Shown: positions 14,844-23,427 of the stretch, one piece after another
Layout: the number at the start of each line of letters is the position of its first letter
Numbering within the stretch: position 1 is the first letter of the stretch
Source: Rhizosphaericola sp047606825
Lineage (GTDB): Bacteria > Bacteroidota > Bacteroidia > Chitinophagales > Chitinophagaceae
DNA length: 28,096 bases
NCBI GenBank assembly: GCA_047606825.1
Contig: JASGDY010000079.1
Location: forward strand, 1-28,096
Direction: 5' to 3'
The notes under the pieces: generated by a model
The model's database searches: none
Told to the model about the DNA's origin: nothing
Seen by the model: the letters and a program-made list of their open reading frames with translations, nothing else
Translations under genes and position numbers: made by a program

Positions 14844-17819
14844 ATGAACTTTTTCGTTACAATATTCCGACGCTCAGCTTTATTGTTGGCTATCCTGTTT
14901 TTTTTTCAGATGCGAATGTTGCATGCGCAATTGAATGGCAACAGAGAAAAATATAATTTCAATACCTCGTGGCAGTTGTGGGTAGGTGATGACACTGCCG
15001 CAACGTCGATAAACTATGACGACTATCAATGGAAAAAAGTCACGTTGCCCCACGCTTGGAATGAAGACGATGCATTCAGAGTTTCTATCGACAAGCTGCG
15101 TAGCGGTATCGTCTGGTATCGCAAACATTTCCGTATTCCAAAAGAAAAAAAAGGAAAAAAAATATTCATCGAATTTGAAGGCATACGCCAAGGTGGCGAA
15201 TTTTTTCTGAATGGAAAGTCAATAGGTCTCAGTGAAAATGGTGTGATGGCTTTCGGTTTTGACATCTCCGACCTAGTTAAATTTGATGAGGACAATGTGC
15301 TCGCTGCACGTATCGACAACAATTGGAATTACCGCGAAAGAAAAACGAATAGTCCCTATGAATGGAACGACAAAAACTTTTACGCCAATTACGGCGGCAT
15401 CAACAAAAACGTATGGCTGCATATTACCGATAAAGTGTACCAAACTTTGCCATTATTTTCAAACTTAGGAACGACGGGCGTTTATGTGTATGCGACCGAT
15501 TTTAATATTTTAAATAAGTCCGCGGTTATACACACGGAGTCGCAAGTCAAAAACGAAACTGCTACGCCTGTGGTACTGCAATATACCGTGAGTATTGAGG
15601 ATGCCGTTTCTAAAAAAATCATCAGTAGTTTTGGCGGTGAATCGAAATCGATTCAACCCCTCCAAACGCTTGTGTTTTCTGCAAAAAATGAAGTGTCTGA
15701 TTTAAATTTTTGGAGTTGGGGATATGGCTATTTGTATAATGTTTATACGGTTTTAAAAGTTGGTAATAAAGTAGTCGATGTTGTAAAGACCACTACGGGC
15801 TTTCGCAAAACATCATTTGAAAATGGCTATCTAAGCCTGAACGACAGAGCAATACAAATAAAAGGTTATGCACAGCGCACGACCAACGAATGGCCTGCAT
15901 TGGGACAGTCCGTTCCCGCATGGATGAGTGATTATAGCAACAAATTGATGGTGGATGGCAATGCCAATCTGGTGCGTTGGATGCATGTCACGCCTTGGAA
16001 ACAAGACGTCGAAAGTTGCGACCGTGTAGGCCTGATGGAGGCAATGCCGGCGGGTGATGCCGAGAAAGATGTTGATGGACGGCGTTGGGAACAGCGCAAG
16101 GAAGTGATGCGTGATGCGACTATTTATAACCGTAACAATCCGAGCGTTGTTTTTTATGAGTGTGGTAATAATGAAATCAGCGAGGAGCACATGAAGGAAA
16201 TGAAAGCTATCCGGGACCAATACGATGCAAATGGTGGCCGAGCGATTGGCAGCAGAAATATGCTCAACAGCAAAGTGGCTGAATACGGTGGCGAAATGTT
16301 GTATATTAACAAAAGTGCGACAAAACCCATGTGGCAAATGGAATATAGTCGTGATGAGGGTTTGCGTAAGTATTGGGACGACTACACGCCACCGTATCAC
16401 AAAGACGGCGATGGTCCATTGTACAAAGGTCAACCAGCAAAGGAGTATAACCGCAACCAGGAAAGCCATGCCGTTCAAGATGTCGTACGTTGGGATGAAT
16501 ATTATGTGGCACGACCCGGCACAGGTAAGCGTGTCAATGCAGGAGGGGTCAACATTATTTTTTCGGAAAGCAATACGCACCATCGTGGTGAGGAAAATTA
16601 CAGGACAAGCGGAGAGGTAGATGCCCTAAGGATTTTGAAACAAAACTATTATGCTAACCAAGTGATGTGGAATGGCTGGGTGGACAATGAAAAGCCCGGA
16701 ATCCATATTATTGGACACTGGAACTATGACAATAATGTTACTAAAGATATCTATGTGGTATCCACGGCGGCTAAAGTTGAATTATTTGTAAATGGCAAAT
16801 CATTGGGTTTGGGAGAAAAGCAGAACGATTTTTTGTTTGTGTTTAAGAATGTTATATATAGTGCTGGAACGATTGCCGCCAAAGGGTTTGACGAAAATGG
16901 AAAATATCTGTGTAGCGATGAAATTAAAACAGTGGGTAAACCTTATGCTATAAAATTAAAAACCATAACCCATCATGAACTTACTGCCGACGGAGCGGAC
17001 GTCGCATTGATAGAAGTGGAAGTGGTCGATAAAGACGGTCAACGTTGTCCGACGGCAATGGACCTGATACATTTTGAAATGGAGGGCGCGGGCGAATGGC
17101 GTGGTGGCATCGCGCAAGGTAAAGACAACTATATCCTAAGCAAGGATTTGCCGGTGGAATGTGGCGTTAACCGTGTGCTTGTGCGGTCTACGACACAACC
17201 TGGGACAATTAGTGTTAAAGCTCATGCCGACGGATTGCAAATGGCAACACTTAGCTTGCGTTCAAGTCCTTTTGTTGTTGAAGATGGTTTGGCAACAGCG
17301 TTTCCTTCCGACAGTCTGCGAAGTAATTTGGAAAGAGGTGCGACACCGACAACGCCGTCCTTTACGCAAAAAAGAATCGCATTGAACATTGCCAAAGTCA
17401 ATGCTGGCAGCAATGTGGCCGATGCCTATAAAAGTTTTGACGATGACGAATCAACAGATTGGTACAATGACGGACATCTAAATACTGCATGGATTTCATA
17501 CGAACTGGACAAGGAAAATACGATAGATGAGGTCGTCTTAAAATTAAATAATTTTAAGACGCGTTCTTATCCTTTGTGCATTTCCGTAGATGGAAACCCT
17601 GTCTGGAAAGGAACTACAGACAAGACTTTGGGGTACTATACGATTCATTTTAATCCTGTAAAAGGAAAAAATATTAAGATTGAATTGTTAAATGAGGTTG
17701 TCGATTCGGCAGATTATTCTGTGGAAGTCAATGGTAAAAAACTGGACGACGGTGTGATGCGTGACGATGCCAAATCCAAAGGTCGGTTGAGTATTATCGA
17801 GGCCGAGATATATCAGTGA
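14844..17819 (+). CDS. Exported glycoside hydrolase family 2 (beta-galactosidase-like)
   Basis: This 991-residue enzyme has a signal peptide (about 1-28), a galactose-binding-like jelly roll (about 40-200) and an immunoglobulin-like domain (about 205-320). The catalytic TIM barrel (about 325-610) follows, then a DUF4982-like domain (about 615-690), a GH2 C5-type domain (about 710-815) and a C-terminal F5/8-type sugar-binding domain (about 850-988). The acid/base is predicted as Glu444 in ECGNNEIS and the nucleophile as Glu500 in QMEYSR. Such enzymes remove terminal beta-galactosyl or beta-glucuronosyl residues, among others; the exact substrate is open. I chose the ATG at 14844 because it starts the signal peptide, whereas the longer frame would overlap the glycosyltransferase. 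In this locus it probably trims galactan side chains of rhamnogalacturonan I. Confidence 0.92.
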   Translation: MNFFVTIFRRSALLLAILFFFQMRMLHAQLNGNREKYNFNTSWQLWVGDDTAATSINYDDYQWKKVTLPHAWNEDDAFRVSIDKLRSGIVWYRKHFRIPKEKKGKKIFIEFEGIRQGGEFFLNGKSIGLSENGVMAFGFDISDLVKFDEDNVLAARIDNNWNYRERKTNSPYEWNDKNFYANYGGINKNVWLHITDKVYQTLPLFSNLGTTGVYVYATDFNILNKSAVIHTESQVKNETATPVVLQYTVSIEDAVSKKIISSFGGESKSIQPLQTLVFSAKNEVSDLNFWSWGYGYLYNVYTVLKVGNKVVDVVKTTTGFRKTSFENGYLSLNDRAIQIKGYAQRTTNEWPALGQSVPAWMSDYSNKLMVDGNANLVRWMHVTPWKQDVESCDRVGLMEAMPAGDAEKDVDGRRWEQRKEVMRDATIYNRNNPSVVFYECGNNEISEEHMKEMKAIRDQYDANGGRAIGSRNMLNSKVAEYGGEMLYINKSATKPMWQMEYSRDEGLRKYWDDYTPPYHKDGDGPLYKGQPAKEYNRNQESHAVQDVVRWDEYYVARPGTGKRVNAGGVNIIFSESNTHHRGEENYRTSGEVDALRILKQNYYANQVMWNGWVDNEKPGIHIIGHWNYDNNVTKDIYVVSTAAKVELFVNGKSLGLGEKQNDFLFVFKNVIYSAGTIAAKGFDENGKYLCSDEIKTVGKPYAIKLKTITHHELTADGADVALIEVEVVDKDGQRCPTAMDLIHFEMEGAGEWRGGIAQGKDNYILSKDLPVECGVNRVLVRSTTQPGTISVKAHADGLQMATLSLRSSPFVVEDGLATAFPSDSLRSNLERGATPTTPSFTQKRIALNIAKVNAGSNVADAYKSFDDDESTDWYNDGHLNTAWISYELDKENTIDEVVLKLNNFKTRSYPLCISVDGNPVWKGTTDKTLGYYTIHFNPVKGKNIKIELLNEVVDSADYSVEVNGKKLDDGVMRDDAKSKGRLSIIEAEIYQ

Positions 17820-17833
17820 ACAGTTGGTGGTTT

Positions 17834-18121
17834 AAGATCATATTTATGATGTTGATTTTGCCTGTCATTTCGTTTCATGAAGATATTACGCATAAGGGAA
17901 ACCGCGACTATCTTATCGGAAAAAAATAGCGGAATCCTTGACGCATGTTTATTCCAATGAAGAACGCGTAACGAAAGAAACGTCGCCAACGTTGTTGTTT
18001 CACGCCAATGATGACAAAGCTGTTCCAGTGATGAATAGTGCCATTTTTTATGAAGCCTTAAAAAAAGAAAGGAGTATTGGGTTCGTTGCATATTTTCCCT
18101 TATGGTAGACACGTTTATAAC
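17834..18121 (+). pseudogene. C-terminal remnant of an alpha/beta-hydrolase esterase
   Basis: Translating across two frameshifts gives a recognisable C-terminal third of an acetyl-esterase-like alpha/beta hydrolase. MMLILPVISFHEDITHKGNR runs to about 17927 and HVYSNEERVTKETSPTLLFH continues in a second frame. That frame goes on with ANDDKAVPVMNSAIFYEALKK, and SLHIFPYGRHVYN in a third. The catalytic Asp (in NDD) and His (in GRH) positions survive, but the nucleophile Ser region is gone. One slip lies in an A7 run at 17920-17926 and the other near 18079-18083. It fills the 341-base gap between GH2 and the GH106-type gene, so this locus once encoded an esterase, probably for acetylated pectin. 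The identification is from family pattern memory. Confidence 0.82.
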
Positions 18122-18160
18122 ATTATCAAAAATCCAGGTTCCGCTTTACTTTTACTTAGC

Positions 18161-20917
18161 ATGAAAAAATATTTATTAATTAGTTTACTGGTTGTCGCGG
18201 GGATGGATGTACAAGCACAGCGCTATTGGCCGGCTATCACACAGGACGCCAAGCCTTGGACGCGTTGGTGGTGGATGGGAAGTGCCGTGGACGAACATAA
18301 TATCGACATTTTACTAAAGCAATATAGTGCTGCCGGGTTGGGTGGAGTAGAGATTGTTCCCATATATGGTGCCAAAGGTTATGAAAATAAATATATTGAT
18401 TACCTCAGTCCGAAGTGGATGCAGATGCTGGATTATTCCGTAAAAAAAACCGAGGCATTAGGAATGGGCATCTATGTTTCCGTTGGTACAGGCTGGCCTA
18501 TCGGTGGTAAGGATGTAACAGTACGGGATGCCGCATCTAAATTAATAGTTCAGCAATACACCCTAAAGCGGAATACACCTTTTACAGAAAAAATAACCGT
18601 CAACGATTCCAAACAAAAAGGTTATGCAATATTAAATGCGTTGATGGCTTTCGATAAAAAAGGAAATGCGATTGATTTGGGTAGGAAACTCAATGCAGAT
18701 GGCATCTTGGACTATGAGCCAAAAGAAGATTTAACATTGTATGCGGTCTTTAACGGCAAAACCCGACAGATGGTCAAGCGTGCTGCGCCTGGAGGTCAAG
18801 GTTATACGATCGACCATTTTTCTTCGACGGCGACGAGCAATTATTTTAAAATTTTTGATACGGCATTCGGCAATACGGCGCACGGTGTGAAAGCGTTTTT
18901 TAATGATAGTTATGAAGTCTATAATGCGGACTGGACTGGCAGTTTCTTAGATGCGTTTCAAAAAAGAAGAGGCTATGATTTAAGAAAATATCTCCCGCTT
19001 TTTGTTTCCGAAAAGGAAAGCGATTCCTTGGCGCGTTTGAAATCCGATTATCGGCAAACCCTGTCCGAACTGATGTTGCAAAATTTCTCCACAACCTTTA
19101 CGCAATGGGCACACAAGCGTAACACGCTTTCTGTCAACCAAGCACACGGTTCACCCGGAAACCTGTTGGATTTGTATGCGGCATTTGACATACCGGAGAC
19201 GGAGACTTTTGGAAGTAGCTATTTCCCGATTCGTGGATTACGGCGGGACAGTGCCGATGTTCAAAAGGTTGACCCCGACCCCAATATGCTAAAATTTGCG
19301 TCATCCGCAGCGCATGCCTATGGAAAGAAAATGGTGAGTTGTGAAACGTTCACATGGTTGACGGAACATTTCAAAACCTCGTGGAGTCAGTGTAAACCCG
19401 AAGTTGACCAAGTTTTTCTGTCGGGAATCAACCATGTATTTTATCACGGGACGACGTATAGTCCTCAGGGAGTGGCCTGGCCTGGCTGGCTTTTTTATGC
19501 GTCTGTCAATTTTGTTCCAACCAATAGTTTGTGGCCGCACCTTAAAGGTTTGAACGACTATATCGCACGTTGCCAAGCTGTTTTACAGTCGGGCGTTTCT
19601 GACAATGAACTGGCGATATATTGGCCGATATGTGATATTTGGAATGATGCAAAAGGTATGGACACACCCTTGTCTGTGCATGGGATTGACGAATGGCTGC
19701 ATCCAACTTCTTTTTATAAGAATGTGCAGATCTTGCAGAAAAGTGGTTATTCGTTGGACTTTGTTTCGGATAAAATGTTGTCTGAATCCAATGCAGCCAA
19801 TGGTTTGGTGGGTATTGGGACTCAAGGTGCAAAACATAAAGTTTTATTGGTGCCGACTGTGGACAGGCTGCCGTTGGGCACTTGGAAAAATCTTTTGCGT
19901 CTGGCAAATGAAGGCGCGACGATTATATTGCAACAGTTGCCGCAGGATGTTTCAGGTTTTAATAATATGGACAAACAAAAAGCGGAATTGATTGCTTCGG
20001 AAGCAGCACTTTCTTTTTCGCAAAATACTACTATGAAAACAGCAACAGTTGGCAAAGGAAAAATTGTGTTAGGCAGTTTTCAGGAAGCGTTGAATTATTT
20101 GAATGTCTATCCTGAAAGTATGGCGGTTGACGGATTGCGGTTTATCCGACGCAGGACGGATGACGCATTTTATTATTTTATCGTCAACTTTACCGAACAA
20201 GACTTTGACAAAACAATTGCTTTGCAAAACGATGCAAAGTCTGTGCTGTTGATGAATCCATTGGATGGAACTGTGAGCCAGTTACCTTTCACAACTACGA
20301 ACCGGAAAGCTTCCTTTAGGTTGCAATTAAAATCCGGCCAGTCAATGATTGTAATGCTTTCGGACAAAAAAGAAACGGCGACGCGTTACCAATTTTTGTC
20401 CGCATCAGCGCATGTTATTGACTTGACCAACAATCTATGGAATATCCGTTTTAAGGAAGGTGGGCCAATTTTACCAAAAGAAAAAAATATCAAAGGTGTC
20501 CAACCTTGGACAGCATTCACGGAAGATTCCACGACGCAATCTTTTTCGGGTACGGGCATTTACACAACGACATTTCAGTTAAAAAAGAAAGATGCAAAAG
20601 ATTATCTGTTGCAGTTCGACAAACTGTACGAATCTGCAAAAGTGTTTGTCAACGGTAAAGACGCGGGCTTGCTTTGGAGTTTGCCTTTTGAACTTAAGAT
20701 TGGTTCGTTGTTGAATAATGGGCAAAATACTATTCGGATAGAAGTGTGCAATTTAATGGCAAACAGGATTAGGGACATGGACAGGAATAAGCAAATCTGG
20801 CGCAACTATAATGAAATCAATTTTGTCAACGCCAACTATGAAACTTTTGATGCAAGTGATTGGAAGGTGCAACCGTCGGGTATTGGTGGTTCAGTTCGGA
20901 TTATTCCTTTAAAATAA
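18161..20917 (+). CDS. Exported GH106-type alpha-L-rhamnosidase
   Basis: This 918-residue protein has a clear signal peptide (MKKYLLISLLVVAGMDVQA, cut before Q). The long catalytic region matches the GH106 alpha-L-rhamnosidase family: WTRWWWMGSAVDEHNI, GGVEIVPIYGAKGYE, NADWTGSFLDAFQKRRGYDL, NQAHGSPGNLLDLYA and DIPETETFGSS. SCETFTW and HVFYHGTTYSP follow. Glu346/Glu348 and Glu395 lie in the most conserved acidic motifs, but I cannot assign the catalytic pair. A C-terminal galactose-binding-like jelly roll (about 790-915) carries KVFVNGKDAGLLWSLPFEL. The enzyme would remove L-rhamnose from the ends of rhamnogalacturonan fragments in the periplasm. I chose the ATG at 18161 because it begins the signal peptide; the earlier ATG at 18077 lies in the esterase remnant. 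GH115 follows after 62 bases. Confidence 0.88.
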   Translation: MKKYLLISLLVVAGMDVQAQRYWPAITQDAKPWTRWWWMGSAVDEHNIDILLKQYSAAGLGGVEIVPIYGAKGYENKYIDYLSPKWMQMLDYSVKKTEALGMGIYVSVGTGWPIGGKDVTVRDAASKLIVQQYTLKRNTPFTEKITVNDSKQKGYAILNALMAFDKKGNAIDLGRKLNADGILDYEPKEDLTLYAVFNGKTRQMVKRAAPGGQGYTIDHFSSTATSNYFKIFDTAFGNTAHGVKAFFNDSYEVYNADWTGSFLDAFQKRRGYDLRKYLPLFVSEKESDSLARLKSDYRQTLSELMLQNFSTTFTQWAHKRNTLSVNQAHGSPGNLLDLYAAFDIPETETFGSSYFPIRGLRRDSADVQKVDPDPNMLKFASSAAHAYGKKMVSCETFTWLTEHFKTSWSQCKPEVDQVFLSGINHVFYHGTTYSPQGVAWPGWLFYASVNFVPTNSLWPHLKGLNDYIARCQAVLQSGVSDNELAIYWPICDIWNDAKGMDTPLSVHGIDEWLHPTSFYKNVQILQKSGYSLDFVSDKMLSESNAANGLVGIGTQGAKHKVLLVPTVDRLPLGTWKNLLRLANEGATIILQQLPQDVSGFNNMDKQKAELIASEAALSFSQNTTMKTATVGKGKIVLGSFQEALNYLNVYPESMAVDGLRFIRRRTDDAFYYFIVNFTEQDFDKTIALQNDAKSVLLMNPLDGTVSQLPFTTTNRKASFRLQLKSGQSMIVMLSDKKETATRYQFLSASAHVIDLTNNLWNIRFKEGGPILPKEKNIKGVQPWTAFTEDSTTQSFSGTGIYTTTFQLKKKDAKDYLLQFDKLYESAKVFVNGKDAGLLWSLPFELKIGSLLNNGQNTIRIEVCNLMANRIRDMDRNKQIWRNYNEINFVNANYETFDASDWKVQPSGIGGSVRIIPLK

Positions 20918-20979
20918 ATCATTGGTTAAACTATTCATTTTTTTCGGAGTTTAATTATTACATACTAAAATGTTTCCCC

Positions 20980-23337
20980 ATGCGTAGAGCTTTATTGTTG
21001 TTGTTGCTGTCTGTTCTATTAAGAAATAAAACCCATGCCCGATTTCCATTGATAGAAAATGGTAATGCGGCAACACTATGTTATGGAGGGCATGATGTGG
21101 TTGTGCATACGGCGATTGATATTTTAATAAACGATTCCCGATTGGTTTGTTCTCAACCTATACATCTTAGTGAAAAAATAAATGGCAAAGCTATCATTGT
21201 CGGCACTCCCAGTAACGATAGTCATTTTCAGGAATTATTGCAACACTATCATATTGATGTTTCCAATATTGCCGGTCGATGGGAAACTTTTAAAATACAG
21301 GAATTAAATGCCGATGGGAAGAATTATTTGTTTGTAATAGGCAGTGATGCGCGCGGACTCGCTTATGGCGTACTTGAATTGTCAAGGATAATGGGTGTTT
21401 CGCCTTGGGTTTGGTGGGCAGATATCCAACCTGAAAAGAAGAAAAATCTCTTATTGCCGGACAATTTCAATACGCTGCAAAGTCCGTCGGTACAGTATCG
21501 TGGCATTTTCCTCAATGACGAAGACTGGGGCTTGAATCCTTGGAGTAGCAAGACTTTTGAACCTGGTATTCCGATCGTAGGAAAAACAAAAGGTGCAATA
21601 GGCCCCAAAACTTACGCCAAGATTTTTGAGTTGCTGTTGCGTCTGCGAGCCAATACAATTTGGCCTGCGATGCACGAAGTAACTGTCCCTTTTTATTTTA
21701 CTAAAGGCAACAAAGAAATGGCGGATAAATACGGTATTACAGTCGGAACTGCGCATTGTGAACCTTTGATGCGCAACAGTGCTGTCGAGTGGGACATTGC
21801 AGGACATGGCGACTATAATTATTTAATCAATAAAAATGCCATGCTGGATTATTGGACGGAACGATTAAGAGAACTTAAAAACGCGGATAATATTTATACG
21901 ATTGGATTGCGTGGTAAGCATGACGGTATGATGCAAGGGGTGAAAACTTTGGCTGAACATAAATCCACACTGCAACAGGTCCTCTATGACGAACGTGAAC
22001 TTTTAAAGAAATATATTAATCCCGACGTAACAAAAATTCCACAGATTTTCGTTCCGTACAAGGAAGTTCTGGATGTTTATAATGATGGACTGCAAGTGCC
22101 AGACGACGTAACGCTGATGTGGTGTGACGACAATTATGGATACATCACACATTTTCCCAATGCTGAGGAAAAACAGCGTTCTGGCGGCAACGGTGTGTAT
22201 TACCATGTGTCCTATTGGGGACGGCCGCACGATTATCTTTGGTTGGGAACTGCGAGTCCTGGGTTGGTTTACCAGCAAATGTTAACGGCTTATAACGAAG
22301 GTGCCAAAAAGATTTGGATATTAAATGTGGGCGATATCAAACCTGCCGAATACCAGACAGAATTGTTTCTTGACATGGCCTGGAACATCCAGAACGTACA
22401 GCCGGAAGCGCATTTGAAAAAATGGCTTGCCCGTACTTTTGGGAACGATATTGGAACACGGCTTTTCCCTGTCATGCAGGAATATTATCGTCTTGCCTAT
22501 ATCCGAAAACCAGAGTTTATGGGCAACACGCGCACCGAGGAAAAAGATAAACGATACAGTATCGTAAAAGACTTGCCTTGGGACGAAGCAATAATAAAAC
22601 AAAGATTAAATGACTATGTGGCTATTTCAGATAGTGTTGAATTAATGAACAGAAATGATGACGCTTATTTTGAATTGATTAAATATCCTGTGCAAGCTGC
22701 CCTACAGATGAACCTAAAGTTATTAAATGCACAACTTGCCCGTCACGGAAAAGCCGATTGGGCAAAAAGTCGTTCCGCTTATGACAGTATTCAATTTTTG
22801 ACTAAAATATACAACACTCTGGGCCATGGCAAATGGAATCGTATGATGGACGATAAACCTAGACGGCTTCCTGTATTTGAAAAAGTAGATGAAGCGGTGG
22901 TTGACGAACCTTTGCCTTCACTTCCAAAGCCCTTGTTTGTATTACGTTGTACGGACTATAAACACTATAAAACAAAGCCAACCGTTTTTAAATGTTTGGG
23001 TTATGACAATGCGGTTGTAGCAATTGACGAGGGAAATTCCTTGACGTACACTTTGGGAAAAGTCGCGTCGGATTCCATTTGTGTAGAACTTCACTTATTG
23101 CCGTCGCATCCCGTCAAAGGAAAACAGTTGCGTTGCAGTGTTCAGTTTGATGATGCAACTTGTGATATAGCTTACGCAACCAAAGGTCGGAGCGAGGAGT
23201 GGAAAGAAAATGTTTTGCGTAATCAGGCAATACGCAGTATGGTATTTTACGTGTCGTCTGGCAGTCAACATCAATTAACCGTTACCGCCAAGGACGAAGG
23301 TGTCGTTATAGACCAGATAATGATTTATAAAAAGTAA
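20980..23337 (+). CDS. Exported glycoside hydrolase family 115 (alpha-glucuronidase-like)
   Basis: This 785-residue protein has a signal peptide (MRRALLLLLLSVLLRNKTHA). GH115 motifs follow: GSDARGLAYGVLELSRIMGV, WWADIQPEK, YRGIFLNDEDWGLNPW, LRLRANTIWPAMHE, GTAHCEPLMRN and VTLMWCDDNYGYI. HVSYWGRPHDYLWL lies further on. The C-terminal part (about 650-785) has the beta-rich domain typical of the family, so the enzyme appears complete. GH115 enzymes remove alpha-linked glucuronic or 4-O-methylglucuronic acid from xylan, and some members act on arabinogalactan side chains. In a rhamnogalacturonan locus the latter fits better, but this is inference. The ATG at 20980 starts the signal peptide; longer in-frame starts overlap the preceding gene. 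A strong hairpin separates it from the lyase gene 90 bases downstream. Confidence 0.92.
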   Translation: MRRALLLLLLSVLLRNKTHARFPLIENGNAATLCYGGHDVVVHTAIDILINDSRLVCSQPIHLSEKINGKAIIVGTPSNDSHFQELLQHYHIDVSNIAGRWETFKIQELNADGKNYLFVIGSDARGLAYGVLELSRIMGVSPWVWWADIQPEKKKNLLLPDNFNTLQSPSVQYRGIFLNDEDWGLNPWSSKTFEPGIPIVGKTKGAIGPKTYAKIFELLLRLRANTIWPAMHEVTVPFYFTKGNKEMADKYGITVGTAHCEPLMRNSAVEWDIAGHGDYNYLINKNAMLDYWTERLRELKNADNIYTIGLRGKHDGMMQGVKTLAEHKSTLQQVLYDERELLKKYINPDVTKIPQIFVPYKEVLDVYNDGLQVPDDVTLMWCDDNYGYITHFPNAEEKQRSGGNGVYYHVSYWGRPHDYLWLGTASPGLVYQQMLTAYNEGAKKIWILNVGDIKPAEYQTELFLDMAWNIQNVQPEAHLKKWLARTFGNDIGTRLFPVMQEYYRLAYIRKPEFMGNTRTEEKDKRYSIVKDLPWDEAIIKQRLNDYVAISDSVELMNRNDDAYFELIKYPVQAALQMNLKLLNAQLARHGKADWAKSRSAYDSIQFLTKIYNTLGHGKWNRMMDDKPRRLPVFEKVDEAVVDEPLPSLPKPLFVLRCTDYKHYKTKPTVFKCLGYDNAVVAIDEGNSLTYTLGKVASDSICVELHLLPSHPVKGKQLRCSVQFDDATCDIAYATKGRSEEWKENVLRNQAIRSMVFYVSSGSQHQLTVTAKDEGVVIDQIMIYKK

Positions 23338-23360
23338 AAATGCTTAATGTCTGTAGTTTC

Positions 23361-23390
23361 TTATCGGTCGGTGGAGACGCCGACCGATAA
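23361..23390. other. Intercistronic 13-bp hairpin with a GAGA tetraloop
   Basis: TTATCGGTCGGTG (23361-23373) pairs with CGCCGACCGATAA (23378-23390) with a single G-T wobble around the loop GAGA, which fits the stable GNRA class. No T-tract follows on the plus strand. It sits between the GH115 and PL11 genes and may stabilise or separate their mRNAs. Confidence 0.6.
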
Positions 23391-23427
23391 ATATAAAACA
23401 ACTTCATTTTAAAAAACATACGTCACA

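Noticed and set aside
18077..18160. Earlier ATG extending the GH106-type protein by 28 residues
   Set aside because: That stretch translates to the tail of the decayed esterase, and the signal peptide begins at 18161.
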